Assembly (NCBI GenBank): GCA_028564705.1
Contig: JAPXFQ010001343.1
Span: 744,001 to 808,000 of the forward strand
DNA from: Apricaphanius iberus
Taxonomy: Eukaryota; Chordata; Actinopteri; Cyprinodontiformes; Aphaniidae
Length of the DNA: 64,000 nt
Reading direction: 5' to 3'
Made by a program: the position numbers and the translations under genes
In this document: positions 39,301-49,073 of the stretch, in pieces
How positions within the stretch are numbered: position 1 is the stretch's first letter
How the letters are laid out: the number at the start of each line of letters is the position of its first letter
The notes under the pieces: generated by a model
What the model was told of the DNA's origin: nothing
What the model saw: the letters and a program-made list of their open reading frames with translations, nothing else
Database searches by the model: none

Positions 39301-42300
39301 GCTGCACTCTGTCTTATTTTACAGTAATCTGGTTGAGGTGTTGCTCTTGGCCTGCTCTTAATTCTCTGTGATTTGTCTAACCTTATAGTTCATTCAACAC
39401 CTCACTGATACTAAAAATAGTAACTTTTAGTCTTCACTCAGCAACTGCTTCCACAACGAAGAGTGTTGCGAAACCTGGCTTGTGTACATTGCATTAGCTG
39501 ATCAAAAAAATAAATAAATAAACATTCTGACAACTGGACAGGGCCCATCCAATTTATGAATTCTGTTCAACAGAGGATTTTTCAATGCATTCAAACTTTA
39601 ATATTACTATCAAATATTTAAACAACTCTTAAATTCAAGATATGTAAAGAAACACAGAGTATAATGGGTATAATATAAAATATGATTGAAAACTATTTGA
39701 TTAATCAATTCAGCTATTCAAACAAACAAAGGAAAACTTTAAGTATCTGAATATTTTTCAAGCTACAAAACAATAAAGCAGCTTCCCAAAATGTAGCCCA
39801 AGTTCTCTCCGATTTCTAGCAAGTTAAAATAGAGATGTTCAGTGAGCAACACTAAAAGTCTCTTGACAATTAGGCATTTATTATGGGAATCTCATCCTCC
39901 ATTTGTCTGCCGACTTCCTCCAGTCGGCTGCCACTTACGCTCGGCCAATTATTGCGGCCGTTTTGGCCGCTCAGAAGTGTCTGACCTAGCCCAATCGGTA
40001 CTTTTTTCCTGCTGCCTCTTTGAAATCTCACACTCATGCACATATGCACCCGCTGCCATCTTCGTTTGGCAAGCGCTCCGCAGCGAGCCTCTGATCTCGG
40101 CAACATCAAAAGGCTGGTTTGTAAGATAAGGTAATGTTTGAAGTTGGTGCAGCAGCATTCCCCAGCGTCCAAGTAAATCCATAAATAAGATATAAGCAAA
40201 AAGAGAAGAAAAAAAATCCCACCCTTCCGCCATCAATACCACCACCCTTTCTTTTCCTCCTAAAACCCGTCTCTTCTTGTTCTTTTGCTGGGAAATTAGA
40301 TACAAATTTGCTCAACGTCTTTTAACTGTTAATCAAACTGTTCCCTCGAATGAAAAAAAGGACAAGGACGAGTTTCAGAACGGGTAAAGACGATGACTTT
40401 GACGAGTGATTCTGTTCAGCAGTTAGCTTATCCGTTTCAACTAGGACCGTTTATCACATTTAAGGTCGGAGAAATTCAATAACGGACACGAGGCTGACAA
40501 TACGACCTATGCTGCTTCCTCTACTTCATGATCAATGCCTCCCAAAGCAACGACACCTGAAGGAACAGGAAGCAGCTAAAGCAACTAAAGTCAAACCCAA
40601 GCTGAACTCCAAAGTTAGCAGCCAACAAAGCTTACCAACTCCTCCTGGAACTGAGCTATTTATCAACACGCACCATCTCAGACCATGCGACTGGACAGCG
40701 AGAGAAAACAGTCTTTCATGGTTTCACTGGGCCCTCACTTTTATGGGGATCTCCTATTCAGCGGTGCAAGTCATTTTCAAAGCAGTTAGCCACCCTCTTA
40801 TCCTGCTAAGCTCCCCTCACCTAACAATAGGCTGAAAGCGATTCGGTTAAGCCCTTTATACTCTGCGCACTTTATTTTCTCACTCCCTTGCACTTTGGAG
40901 CCTCAGCACTCCTGCTTTCAACTCTAGAAGGTGGAGGAGAGCAAGCTGGATGGGTGGACCAGACTGTCCAGGAGGGGGGGAGGGAGGGAGGAGGTTCCTC
41001 TCGTCTTGCCCCAGGGTCTAGAAATGAGTAACCCCCGTGAAAGCCTCGCAGACACATGATCTCAGCACACCGCAGGGGCCGGTGGCAGGAAACCGACCCA
41101 CCATGTGACTAAGCCGCCTTTCATTTGGTGCCAACATTTTTCAATGAGTTTGTCTTGAGACCCGAACGGACACCTCCCCTCCCAAACCTCCCCTTTACTC
41201 CTGCAGGTCTTCAAAGGGGGGGAAAAGCGATTAGATAATACGAAAAAGAAGAAGAAAAAAGTCCGGTGGCAGAAGGGTGGGTGGGATGAAAACGTATCAA
41301 CATTGAGGAAATGAGGCAATGCCTCCACCCACATCAAGATGTCTTTTCTTTTTTTCTTTCTTTTTTTTTTTCTTGTTCCAGCCTGCAACACATCAGAATA
41401 AACTTCAAAAGGCCTTCAGACGTAATGACTTTCCCAGAGTTATCTCCCCCGAGGCCGTAGAAACAACTGCACATTAATGGAATTACCTGGAGTCAATCAC
41501 AGAGGATAATTAAAATACATTACACACCATTATTCTTTGGCAATGCAGTCCCCTGGCCCCAAGGAAAAGCTAAACCAGTTGGATTACAAGGCCAAATATT
41601 ATTCTTTATACCACTGGACTTTTTCCTGGAAAGGTGCTGACTGAATTCTGGCCAGGGCTCATTCAGATACGATGAAAGTAAGAAACTGCGCGCAGCTTTG
41701 GCTGCAATCGGCCGCATGAAAACAAGACTCCTGAAAAAGCGGAAGTTTCGTCATGTTAGGATCTGGATGAAAAGCTCGACACTTACACACTACTGTCGGT
41801 CATGGACAGAGAATCGTCCGTCGCTGCATCGCTGGAGATCTCGCTGTCGTTGGCACTGGTGGCGGGGGCGAAAATGTAGCCAGAGTTGATAAAGTACGGG
41901 CTGGCGGGGTCTCCTCGTCGATGGGACCTGCGAGAGATGCAAAGAGAAGTTTTTAACACGGGGATAAAAAAAAATTTGGGTGTAAAGAAGAGTTCCAACC
42001 CAAATTCCAGATGAAAATTCCACACTTTCTAGACACTGCTTTTATGGATGCATCAATAAATAGGGAAGAAATTGGACATATGCTTCCCGTGATCAGCTCA
42101 CATTACTGATCTACAAGTTGAGTACAGAGAATTCCTTTTTTTATTTATCGTATGCATCAAAAAACCAAAAGCTCCAATCAACTTTTGTCCATTAAACGCA
42201 TCAACCAACACACCTAATCTTGTCCTTTTCAGTATCAAACTAAAATCTAAATCAAAGAAACTGCATAAAATTTGGTTTCTCCTTTTGTGCAAACATTCCT

Positions 42301-45300
42301 GAGGGGGGAAAACAAAGATCAGAACCAATTGTCGTTGGGATCGGAAAGTCAGACTACAAATAATAAAATTACAAATTTGATTTCAATGGGGACAAGCTTT
42401 ATCTCTATTCCTTTTTATAACATTCTAGAAATATGTGTGAAACCCATTTACCTAGATTGGTTTTATTCTTTGGATGTTTCACAAATAATGAACACAACTC
42501 TCAAACGGGCTTTTGTTTTGGCTGTGTTGTAAGCAGACATTTCATTTTTTTTTTTATTCTTTTAGGTCTCCAGGGATACTTAGTTCAACTCTTAATCAAA
42601 ATCTATAACATTTAAATTTGCCAAGTCTAGATTGGGTGTCTGACGGTAAATTGAATTCCTTTAAAGGGAACCTTGGTCACCTGTTACCTTAATATGGTTT
42701 AATCTTTAAAATACATAGCTTTGTGATAAACTGCACTAAAAAAAAAAAAATAATTCTGATTTATTGTAATTTCCAGATCAGTGATTCCTAAGATTACGTT
42801 AAGAATTAAAAATGTAGGGAATCCTAGTAAAATGAATGAATGAATACCAAAAAGGATTCTAAATATTATTTTCAAATACGTAACAGCATTGTATTGGCTG
42901 TTCATGGTGTTGGAGTCGTCAATGTAGTCCTGTTTAACTGACACAATCAAAATAATCTAATGCTTTGGGATCAGAAGTGTCTTCCACTGTTCTTAGGTGA
43001 GCCAAAAGCTGACAGGTTTGGGAACCGGAGCTCTGTAGATACCAGAAACTCAAACATTCTTTTTTCTTCATATTTATCCACGTGGAAAACGATCAAAGCA
43101 CACGTCGCACTTTCCAGACTTTTCAAGACGGAGCAGAAAGGGTGAGGTGACACCGTTTATTTGCTCTCTTTCCCGCTCCTGTTGGTTTTAACAAGAAAAC
43201 AGCCGGGAGTTTGTTTTGCTGATGTCCTCTGCGCTTTTTCTGTAATTGGACTGGCTCATGTACGAGGTGTCCAGGAGCCTGAGGAATGTGGCATCAGCTT
43301 TATCCTACAGGTTTGCTTCCATGTTCCTCCTCTCTAACATGTAAGGAATCCACCCTTTTGTTTGGCCTAGACTCCTGATCTTTCCCACTTCCACCTCTCC
43401 CGAGGAGAGTTTTTCTCTCTTCCATCTCTCTTTGCAATCAGCCCCCACCCGCTCTCCCTTGCCACCTCTTCCCTGCCTTCCTTTCTAAAGTCTCTCTGTC
43501 TCTTTGCTCTCTATCCTGCTGTGTTGCATTCCTGCTCCAGGAGTGAAGGGGTGGACAGGGAAGGAGAGAAAGGGGGAACTTGAGCTTTAGAGAGGGAGTG
43601 AGAAGGAGGGGAAAAAAGGGGGAAGGAGGGCCCCTTTCTTTATGAGAATGCCTTCTGCCGGGAGAGCTGAGGAGAACCCCAGCATGACTAAAGCCGTAGG
43701 CCCCAAGCACAAATCTGACCTTTGGAGGGTCCACGCAAAGAGTCAGGTATTTAGCACAGCTGGGCTCTCTGCACACCACCCCCCCTCTCCTTCTTTCATG
43801 CCACCCCCCCCCCCCTTTCCTGTTTTTCCTCTTGTCTTTCTGTCTCCCACCAAAGCATGCTTAGTCTCTGTCAGACGGAACCCCCCCCCCCAAACTTTCA
43901 AACAGAAGAGATAAAAGCGTAGGACAGAAATGAAAGAGGAGGAAAAACACTGACGCGCACAAATCCATCGGCGAGCGGGATCTGCGGTCGGAGCGGCGGA
44001 ACTGAGACGAGGATGTTTTGTTGTTTCGTTCCTCCGCTTTGGAGTCTGGGAGTGTTGGAGGTCCCTCCGAAAAAGTGACGAGGGGAGTCTCCGTGGAGTG
44101 GCAAAATTAGTTCCACATGTTTGAGATGGAAATTGGTTGACCCACAGAGATGGTGAGGGGCAGTGGGAAAGGGGGACGAACGGGTAGAGCGATTCTCTCT
44201 CTCTCTCTCTCTCCTGCTATTCTTTTTAAAGAGGTAAAAAAAAAAAAAACAAGAACACAGAAGATCACACCAGGAAAGCAGGATATGCCCACATGTCAAC
44301 AAACCCTGCACTTATAGGTTCCCCCGCTCTCCACATGGCCCCTTCCAAGCAAGTGAGCAACTGTTGTTATCTCACATCTGCTCACATGAAGGGCAAAAAA
44401 ACTCTCATGGGACAAGCTGGAATCGAGTTATTACATTTTATTACACCAACGTTTTTCAATCATTTGTACTTGGCATGTGCTAGTGTGTGCGATTCCCACG
44501 CTGTGATAACCTCTCTCTATATATGGTCTGAAAAACAAAGATGTAGCAACCTTTTACCAGCTGACCAGCATTGTACAGCAACAGTTTGTGATAAACTGGC
44601 GCTGTGTTATTCTGAAGCTTGTCGCTCATCTCATTAAACCATAGAAACGGTGTGATGGAAAGGTCGAGCGGTTTCAAACCTGTAACTTTTATCAGCGTCG
44701 GTGATCCAATCATTTAGATTAAAAACTGACTGTTTTGTATTTTTTTTTGTTTCCCTCAGAACTAGGAATTCTCAACAAACTTGGTGTTTTCTTACCCAAG
44801 TGTTGATTCAAGAATATTTTTCCTTTAGTGTGAACGAATTTGGTTGGCTTTTCTTTAGCCGTCGGACCGGCAACGAAAAGCAACAGGTAGGGAAAGGATG
44901 GCACTGTGTTACTTTATGCTTTATAAAGTTTGGAGAAACTTCCGTCTCCCTGCACTTACAGAGGCATCTCAACATAAAGCCAAACTTTTCCAAACGTCTG
45001 CACACCTTCATGCCACTACTAGACCCTCATCTGTTAGCTCAGACACAGACATTGATGAGAAGAATTATCCACAAACTTGCCATGTATTCACCAAACAAGA
45101 GTATAAAGCAATAACTGTCTTAAGATAAGAATCGATAATTTCTTTGGTGGGATAAAAAAATAAATAAAAAAAACAAACTCTTGGTTTTCCTTTGATGCAG
45201 CTTCATGCATACAAACCAAGTTATGGAAAATCTTCTTGGCCTCAAAAGATCGCAGCTGTTGGGACAATGTGTGGGATGGCTTCTTAAGATAAAACACTAA

Positions 45301-47103
45301 TGCTTTCCACGCACACTTTCTGCTTTCATCTCAGACCAAAAGAGCAATATCTGTAAAAGATGGGAGGGTTTTTAAAAAAAAAACTTTTTTCGCTTTATTT
45401 AATACTCTTTATTGTATTTCCAGATATAAAGTAGATTCCGTAGCAGTAAACAACATTTATGAAAAAGGCGCACAGAGAGCGGGAATACATGAAACAAAAC
45501 TATCATCGCGCTGTTTGATGTCGCTGTAACAGTCTTGGAGGTTTTGGTGTCTGAATTAATTCCTGAACCGGAGGAACGGTTTCAAAGCACAGGAAACTTG
45601 AGCAAACCAGCAGAGGGCTGCCTGCAAGACACCATTTACTTAAAAGGAAGGCTCAGATGCATTGATGTTTTGTACCCATCCCCGCCCCCTCCGCCCCGCC
45701 AACCTCTTGACTAACTGCGAGGCAGGAGGGCACAAATATACAGGCATGTTCCTCAGAGACCCTTTGATCATGTGGCTTTAACTCTCATTCTAGTCAATCA
45801 TTTGCGGAAAAAAAAACAACAACTCAGAATGTGCCAATCCCTCCACCACTGATTCCGAATTAGACAATTTTCTCCTGTAGCCTACTGCGATCGGCAAAGA
45901 GCAGCCCAAATACTTTTATTATATTAATTTAAATGTATCAGATCAAAAATTGCCCATGCAAAACAGCTACTCATAAGTACTTTTTTTTAAGTGTAAGAAA
46001 ATTCTGATGAAAGTTCTAGACATATGCTTTGATTCATAAATCAGGATAACCCTCTATCAAATATCCTAATGGACACATTCCCTGTTGATGTGTTGCAACC
46101 TGAACAAAAATCAGCTGCATCTCTAGAAATAACTGCCTCTTATTCAGCCTGTTTAAGAAGGCTGTCATGATTCAGTACGCAGGAAATACTCTGCATCAAA
46201 CAGTCCCTAAAGTCCTGAACTGTGCGATCCCACGGGAGCAAGCTGAGAAGGAATGAAAAGTTACCTGAAGGTCTTCTCCAGCACCTCAGCTGCTGTCCGG
46301 ATTGTAGCGGTAGCCCTCAGGTTCTTTGCAGACAGTCCCACCACAGACCCCAACGCTTTTGCCTTCAGGTCACTGCAACTCCACTCCTCTTCCTCCATGA
46401 GAGGCGGAAGGTATCCGCACATCAGCTTGAGACTGCCCAGCCCGCCGTGGTTCATGTAGGCGGCGTTCTCGCACCCGGTGCGCACGTATTCGAGGTATAT
46501 GTCAGAGGTCAGGAACATCTGGTACGCGTTCTCCTCCATGTGGGACTGGATCTCCGTCTGCGCCTGGTCGAACATGGCCGAGTCGATCTGCTGCTTCTTG
46601 ATACTATCCCTTATGAAGGTCTTGGTGGCCGGTTTGAGCTGCTTCGCCACCACGCTGTTGTTCTCGATGTACCGCTTGAAGATAACTTTGGCCACTCGCA
46701 GCGTTTTTGTATCCTTTAAGTCCATCTGCCTGAAGCCGTTGCAGGCGAACCAGAAGTCCAGGGTGTCGACGCAGTGCTCCCGCTCCAAGAAGGTCCTGAA
46801 CAGGTGAGCGCCGTCCAGGTCGCCCAGGAGAAAATGTAGGGACTTGGTCCACCGGACCAGCGGTGAGTCCGGGGACGCGCTGCCCTCCGGCTCCCCGAGT
46901 CCATCCTCGTTCCTCCGCGGCATGGAACCGACAAGAGCGGCGGCAGCAGCAGTGGGGAGGTCTTTAACTTTGCTCTGGGCTCTCATTTTGCCAGACCGGC
47001 TCGGGTTGTAGCATGACGCCTCTCCCTCCTCCCCCGGCACCGGAGGACGAGGAGCATCTTCTCGGAAGCTACCGCTGATGTGCTCCGTGAGCGCCCTGCT
47101 CAT
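29850..47103 (-). CDS. axin2: axin2 (Axin-2/conductin), ten coding exons, 790 aa
   Basis: Axin2 is the cytoplasmic scaffold of the beta-catenin destruction complex and an inducible negative-feedback regulator of Wnt signalling. The coding exons are 47103-46265, 41927-41787, 38005-37903, 36438-36298, 35176-34755, 34659-34510, 34413-34180, 34076-33987, 33656-33531 and 29976-29850. All introns are GT..AG and the phases join without a break to 2373 nt. Visible parts are a tankyrase-type motif RPPVPGEEG (about 19-27), an RGS domain (about 88-211), a GSK3-binding segment (about 362-392), a beta-catenin-binding helix [16 protein letters not shown] (about 442-457), a His-rich block, a conserved VWQW motif, and a DIX domain (about 710-788) ending KVERMD. 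The short N-terminus before [10 protein letters not shown], the [16 protein letters not shown] segment and the C-terminus fit Axin2 better than Axin1. The length is slightly below human AXIN2, which has about 840 residues. The start is the first ATG in the frame upstream of [10 protein letters not shown]. Confidence 0.97.
29977..33530 (-). other. axin2: axin2 intron 9
   Basis: 3.55 kb between the two DIX exons. Contains an A run near 30052-30071 and the AT microsatellite at 33317. No additional exon recognised. Confidence 0.6.
33317..33346. repeat. (AT)n microsatellite in the last axin2 intron
   Basis: About 30 bp of AT dinucleotides, roughly 200 bp downstream (in gene sense) of coding exon 9. 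Confidence 0.9.
33531..33656 (-). CDS. axin2: axin2 coding exon 9 (residues 707-749; DIX domain, first half)
   Basis: 126 nt between cttcag and gtaaat. It encodes [18 protein letters not shown] and then [17 protein letters not shown], the first half of the DIX domain that drives head-to-tail polymerisation with Axin and Dishevelled. Confidence 0.96.
33987..34076 (-). CDS. axin2: axin2 coding exon 8 (residues 677-707, linker)
   Basis: A 90-nt exon between aacag and gtatgt, encoding a Ser/Thr/Gly-rich linker ([18 protein letters not shown]). The QRDRSH core matches the QRDRNH of human AXIN2, but the linker that follows is much shorter than in human. Phase 2 on both sides, so skipping it would keep the frame. 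Confidence 0.88.
34180..34413 (-). CDS. axin2: axin2 coding exon 7 (residues 599-677)
   Basis: 234 nt between tctcag and gtagta. It ends with the strongly conserved [20 protein letters not shown] and [14 protein letters not shown] segments. The N-terminal half is Gly/His-rich and poorly conserved. In human AXIN2 the equivalent exon is reported as alternatively skipped; that is knowledge, not visible here. Confidence 0.93.
34510..34659 (-). CDS. axin2: axin2 coding exon 6 (residues 549-599; VWQW motif)
   Basis: 150 nt between ctccag and gtaagt. After a variable serine-rich part it encodes [18 protein letters not shown], conserved among Axin2 proteins. It keeps the phase-2 pattern shared by exons 5 to 9. 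Confidence 0.93.
34755..35176 (-). CDS. axin2: axin2 coding exon 5 (residues 409-549; beta-catenin-binding)
   Basis: 422 nt between gcag and gtgagt. It contains an acidic/serine stretch, then [19 protein letters not shown] with GCQSPG, the beta-catenin-binding helix, then SPRSRSPD phosphorylation-type repeats, a His-rich [16 protein letters not shown] block and a Cys-rich [12 protein letters not shown] region. A 202-aa open frame on the opposite strand (34466-35074) is only the antisense shadow of exons 5 and 6. Confidence 0.95.
36150..36260 (+). mobile_element. Tc1-like terminal fragment in axin2 intron 4
   Basis: CTTTGTGGTAGTCTATGACA and the following TTGTGATTGTGATTTGCTAC resemble the same Tc1-like end as at 61200, in opposite orientation. 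Decayed. Confidence 0.4.
36298..36438 (-). CDS. axin2: axin2 coding exon 4 (residues 362-408; GSK3-binding)
   Basis: 141 nt with phase 0 at both ends. It starts [20 protein letters not shown] and continues as an amphipathic helix (LIAKLEKLK) and the EERLQQIQ segment. This matches the Axin GSK3-interaction helix. The donor is GAG|gtgagc. Confidence 0.95.
37903..38005 (-). CDS. axin2: axin2 coding exon 3 (residues 327-361)
   Basis: 103 nt flanked by ttgcag and gtaagt, too short and in the wrong context to appear as an ATG-started frame. It encodes [18 protein letters not shown] followed by [10 protein letters not shown] and LPHFP, which is diagnostic of Axins between the serine-rich block and the GSK3-binding segment. 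Confidence 0.95.
38006..41786 (-). other. axin2: axin2 intron 2 with LINE fragment and conserved-looking blocks
   Basis: A 3.78-kb intron. Besides the LINE fragment, 39870-40110 and 41390-41530 are low in simple repeats and contain TTTATTATGGGAATCTCAT- and ATTAATGGAATTACCTGG-type sequence, candidates for intronic enhancers. Confidence 0.4.
38300..38720 (+). mobile_element. LINE fragment in axin2 intron 2, antisense to the gene
   Basis: The plus strand encodes [18 protein letters not shown], then [20 protein letters not shown] and [13 protein letters not shown], homologous to the fragment at 5211-6050. It has stops and no intact ends. It lies between axin2 coding exons 2 and 3. Confidence 0.75.
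41787..41927 (-). CDS. axin2: axin2 coding exon 2 (residues 280-327)
   Basis: The acceptor ctcgcag and donor GT|gtaagt flank 141 nt encoding the conserved [18 protein letters not shown] and SLSMTDSSV serine-rich block that follows the RGS domain in Axin2. The first base completes the Arg codon left open by exon 1, and the last two bases start the Val codon finished by exon 3. Confidence 0.95.
41928..46264 (-). other. axin2: axin2 intron 1 (first coding intron)
   Basis: 4.34 kb. Holds poly-C/poly-T tracts at 43795-43895, a (TC)n run near 44193-44212 and the TCF/LEF motif at 45761. No other gene seen. Confidence 0.6.
45761..45770 (-). promoter_or_regulatory. strong TCF/LEF motif in the first coding intron of axin2
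   Basis: The minus strand reads TGATCAAAGG, a near-ideal TCF/LEF site, about 0.5 kb downstream of the first coding exon. It lies in a stretch (about 45.6-45.8 kb) that is less AT-rich than the rest of the intron. Confidence 0.45.
46265..47103 (-). CDS. axin2: axin2 coding exon 1 (residues 1-280; RGS domain)
   Basis: This exon encodes the N-terminus, the tankyrase-binding motif RPPVPGEEG, the conserved [12 protein letters not shown] and [11 protein letters not shown] segments, and the whole RGS fold ([35 protein letters not shown]), the APC-binding domain in Axins. It ends CTTCAG|gtaa, leaving two bases of an Arg codon. The exon is GC-rich compared with its surroundings. A poly-Ala run near residues 52-57 lies in the variable region between the motif and the RGS domain. 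Confidence 0.96.
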
Positions 47104-47263
47104 GGCTCCGGCTGCCTGTGAGAGTGCCGCCGTGGTGCCTCCGCTCCGGCTTCCAAGCTCCCCACCACCACCACCACCCCAACCCAACCCACCCCCCAAA
47201 ATACCAAATCCTCCTCACTCACTCTCTAAAAGCAGCGGGGGAGCTTCTCAGCTCCTCTTCACT
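47104..47263 (-). other. axin2: axin2 5' UTR part of the first coding exon
   Basis: A good acceptor (gtgtttcag, AG at 47265-47264) precedes the first coding exon, implying a noncoding first exon further upstream, as in other axin2 genes. Between it and the ATG lies a G-rich segment on the transcribed strand. The in-frame sequence upstream of the ATG stays open for a short way but has no ATG. Confidence 0.6.
47177..47197 (-). promoter_or_regulatory. G-quadruplex motif in the axin2 5' UTR
   Basis: On the minus (sense) strand, four G runs of 6, 3, 3 and 4 are separated by loops of 1, 2 and 2 bases, about 75-95 nt upstream of the axin2 ATG. Short loops and runs of at least three G are the classical quadruplex pattern. 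Folding and effect are inferred. Confidence 0.6.
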
Positions 47264-47939
47264 CTGAAACACAAAGTATTGATCTAATCAAAGCCAGATC
47301 CATGCTGAACTTCAAAAGACAAACATCAAGTAAACAGTCCCTTTCAAAAAAAAAAAAAGAGAAGAAATAAAGAAAGAAAGAAATACAGAAAAAAACGGTA
47401 AGGGTTCACAGAGAAGGGGAAAAAATAAAATACTTTTTCTTCGTGGTTTCATTTATCTATTTATAACCTAAATGAGAGATCAACTGCAGCTCACATTCTC
47501 TAGGTGCATTGATCTGCCACATCAAAACCATTTCGCCCGGAATAATCATCTCGCACACGGTAACTCTCTTCATACAGTCGCATACTATAGAGGCTTACAC
47601 GTGTTCTCCTAACGAGTCCGTGCCACAGGCTTCAGCTCCAATTAATTCCCAACAACACACACGGTCACCAACTTCCACTTGTCCGCACAGACTCCAGATC
47701 TGCACACCGCGACGAACTTGTGGGGGGGTTAGGCTATGTGTACTTATTATCAACCAGAGCGGCTGACTACAACATGTTTTTACAGTGCCGAGACGTGTCT
47801 GAACTACCAACAACTAAGCTGCCCTTAAGAGGAATAAGAAGGGAGGATAGGCGATTAGGGTCAGGAACTTCTAAGAGAGACGGACAAGTGGGAATGGATG
47901 GCGAAGTAACGCACCAAACAGTAAACAGAGAAAATATAA

Positions 47940-48110
47940 GAACGTACCATGGCAGAGCAGAACAAAATAAAACGCTTAAAAATTTGTTTTGCTTTTTTTT
48001 TTAAGTCGAGCTTTTAGTCCATTGTAGATCAGTCCGAAACTCTCCAAGTCGTTATATAGTCCCCAAAAAGAGATTGAACCTGCGACGGGCGGACTTATAC
48101 CGTGGCTCCG
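47940..48110 (-). promoter_or_regulatory. axin2: candidate axin2 core promoter and noncoding exon 1
   Basis: The minus strand shows TATATAA at 48058-48052, a second TATAAG at 48099-48094 and a CCGCCC box just upstream. A possible donor (CCATG|gtacgt, intron starting at 47947) follows about 75-110 nt later and could splice to the acceptor at 47264. This is a consistent but weak model. A donor-like gtgagt at 48548 with a CCAAT box near 48640 is an alternative. Confidence 0.3.
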
Positions 48111-48474
48111 CAGAGCTACACACATCAAGCAAGCGCTGAGAGTTTAACGCACTCTGTCCCATTCAACAACTGACCTCAGAGTAGGCAGGCTCTTCGCCTA
48201 TGTAGATCGCTGGGAGTGTCTAAAATCTGAAAGAGCGTGGAGAGGAAGGGACGGGGGGGTGTCACGTATTTTTAATTTATTTATTTATTTATTTACTCAG
48301 CCAAAGGAAGAAGCATCACCACCCACAAATATTCTTTTTTTTTTTATCTTAGCCACACATTTATGCGCTCCCCCTCTTTCTCTCTTTCCCTAACACATGC
48401 ACACACGCAAGCTTCTTATCTATCACACCGTATTTCTCGCCCACTAACAAGAAACACAGCCCGCATTTCTCAAC

Positions 48475-49073
48475 TTCAAAGCTGAGGAGCAGCACATCAA
48501 AGCGGCCGAGAGAGGGGGCCTGTGGAACAGCTTCCCTATACAACTCACCATCCGTGTTGCCGCTCTGGTTAGAAAACGTTAAAGTGAAGTAAATATGGTC
48601 CCATACAAGCAGTCTTGGCTTCGCTCCCATCCCTCTCATTGGACACATTTAATTCAGTTACGAACAAAATAAAACATTACGGGTTGTTTTCCCCCCCCCG
48701 CGTCCGTCTTTTTGTTTCCGTGGCGGGTAGGTGTTTCCAGAAGACATGGGAGGCAGTTGAAATCCTCCCGGCTGTTTCTACACCAACTGGGTAAAGGTTT
48801 AAGTGCGGACTTCAAAGTGAAGAACCGCTGGCCTGGTCCCGGAAGAGCCATAGAAAAATGCAGCGTCCCATCTTGACATATATGAGCGGAACAAAGCAAA
48901 AAATAATTACAGGTGGGAAAAAAATAATAATGCTGAGTAGCCTACATGATAAACACATTGAACTGTTTTCTATCCAGATTCATACAATCAGACTCTGTAA
49001 GTGAGACGTTTATGAGGGTTTATTAAACTTTAACACACGGGGAGGGACTAAGTCTGCCAGGACCTTATCAAAG
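48475..49073. promoter_or_regulatory. TCF/LEF-type motifs upstream of axin2
   Basis: WWCAAAG motifs occur at 48475-48481, 48496-48502 (ATCAAAG followed by CGG), 48811-48817, 48890-48896 and 49067-49073; another lies at 47287-47293 next to the 5' UTR exon. Axin2 is a direct Wnt/TCF target in vertebrates, so such sites are expected, but this short motif is common by chance in AT-rich DNA. Confidence 0.35.

Noticed and set aside
46222..46719. 165-codon open frame on the plus strand
   Set aside because: Antisense shadow of the GC-rich RGS exon of axin2.
47104..47199. N-terminal extension of axin2 upstream of the ATG at 47103 (Gly-rich)
   Set aside because: The frame is open but starts without ATG, the Gly run is just the G-rich 5' UTR, and the known family N-terminus is close to the ATG at 47103.
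48540..48660. Alternative axin2 first exon ending at 48549
   Set aside because: The donor and a CCAAT box are present but the exon would be only weakly defined; noted only as an alternative to the TATA model.
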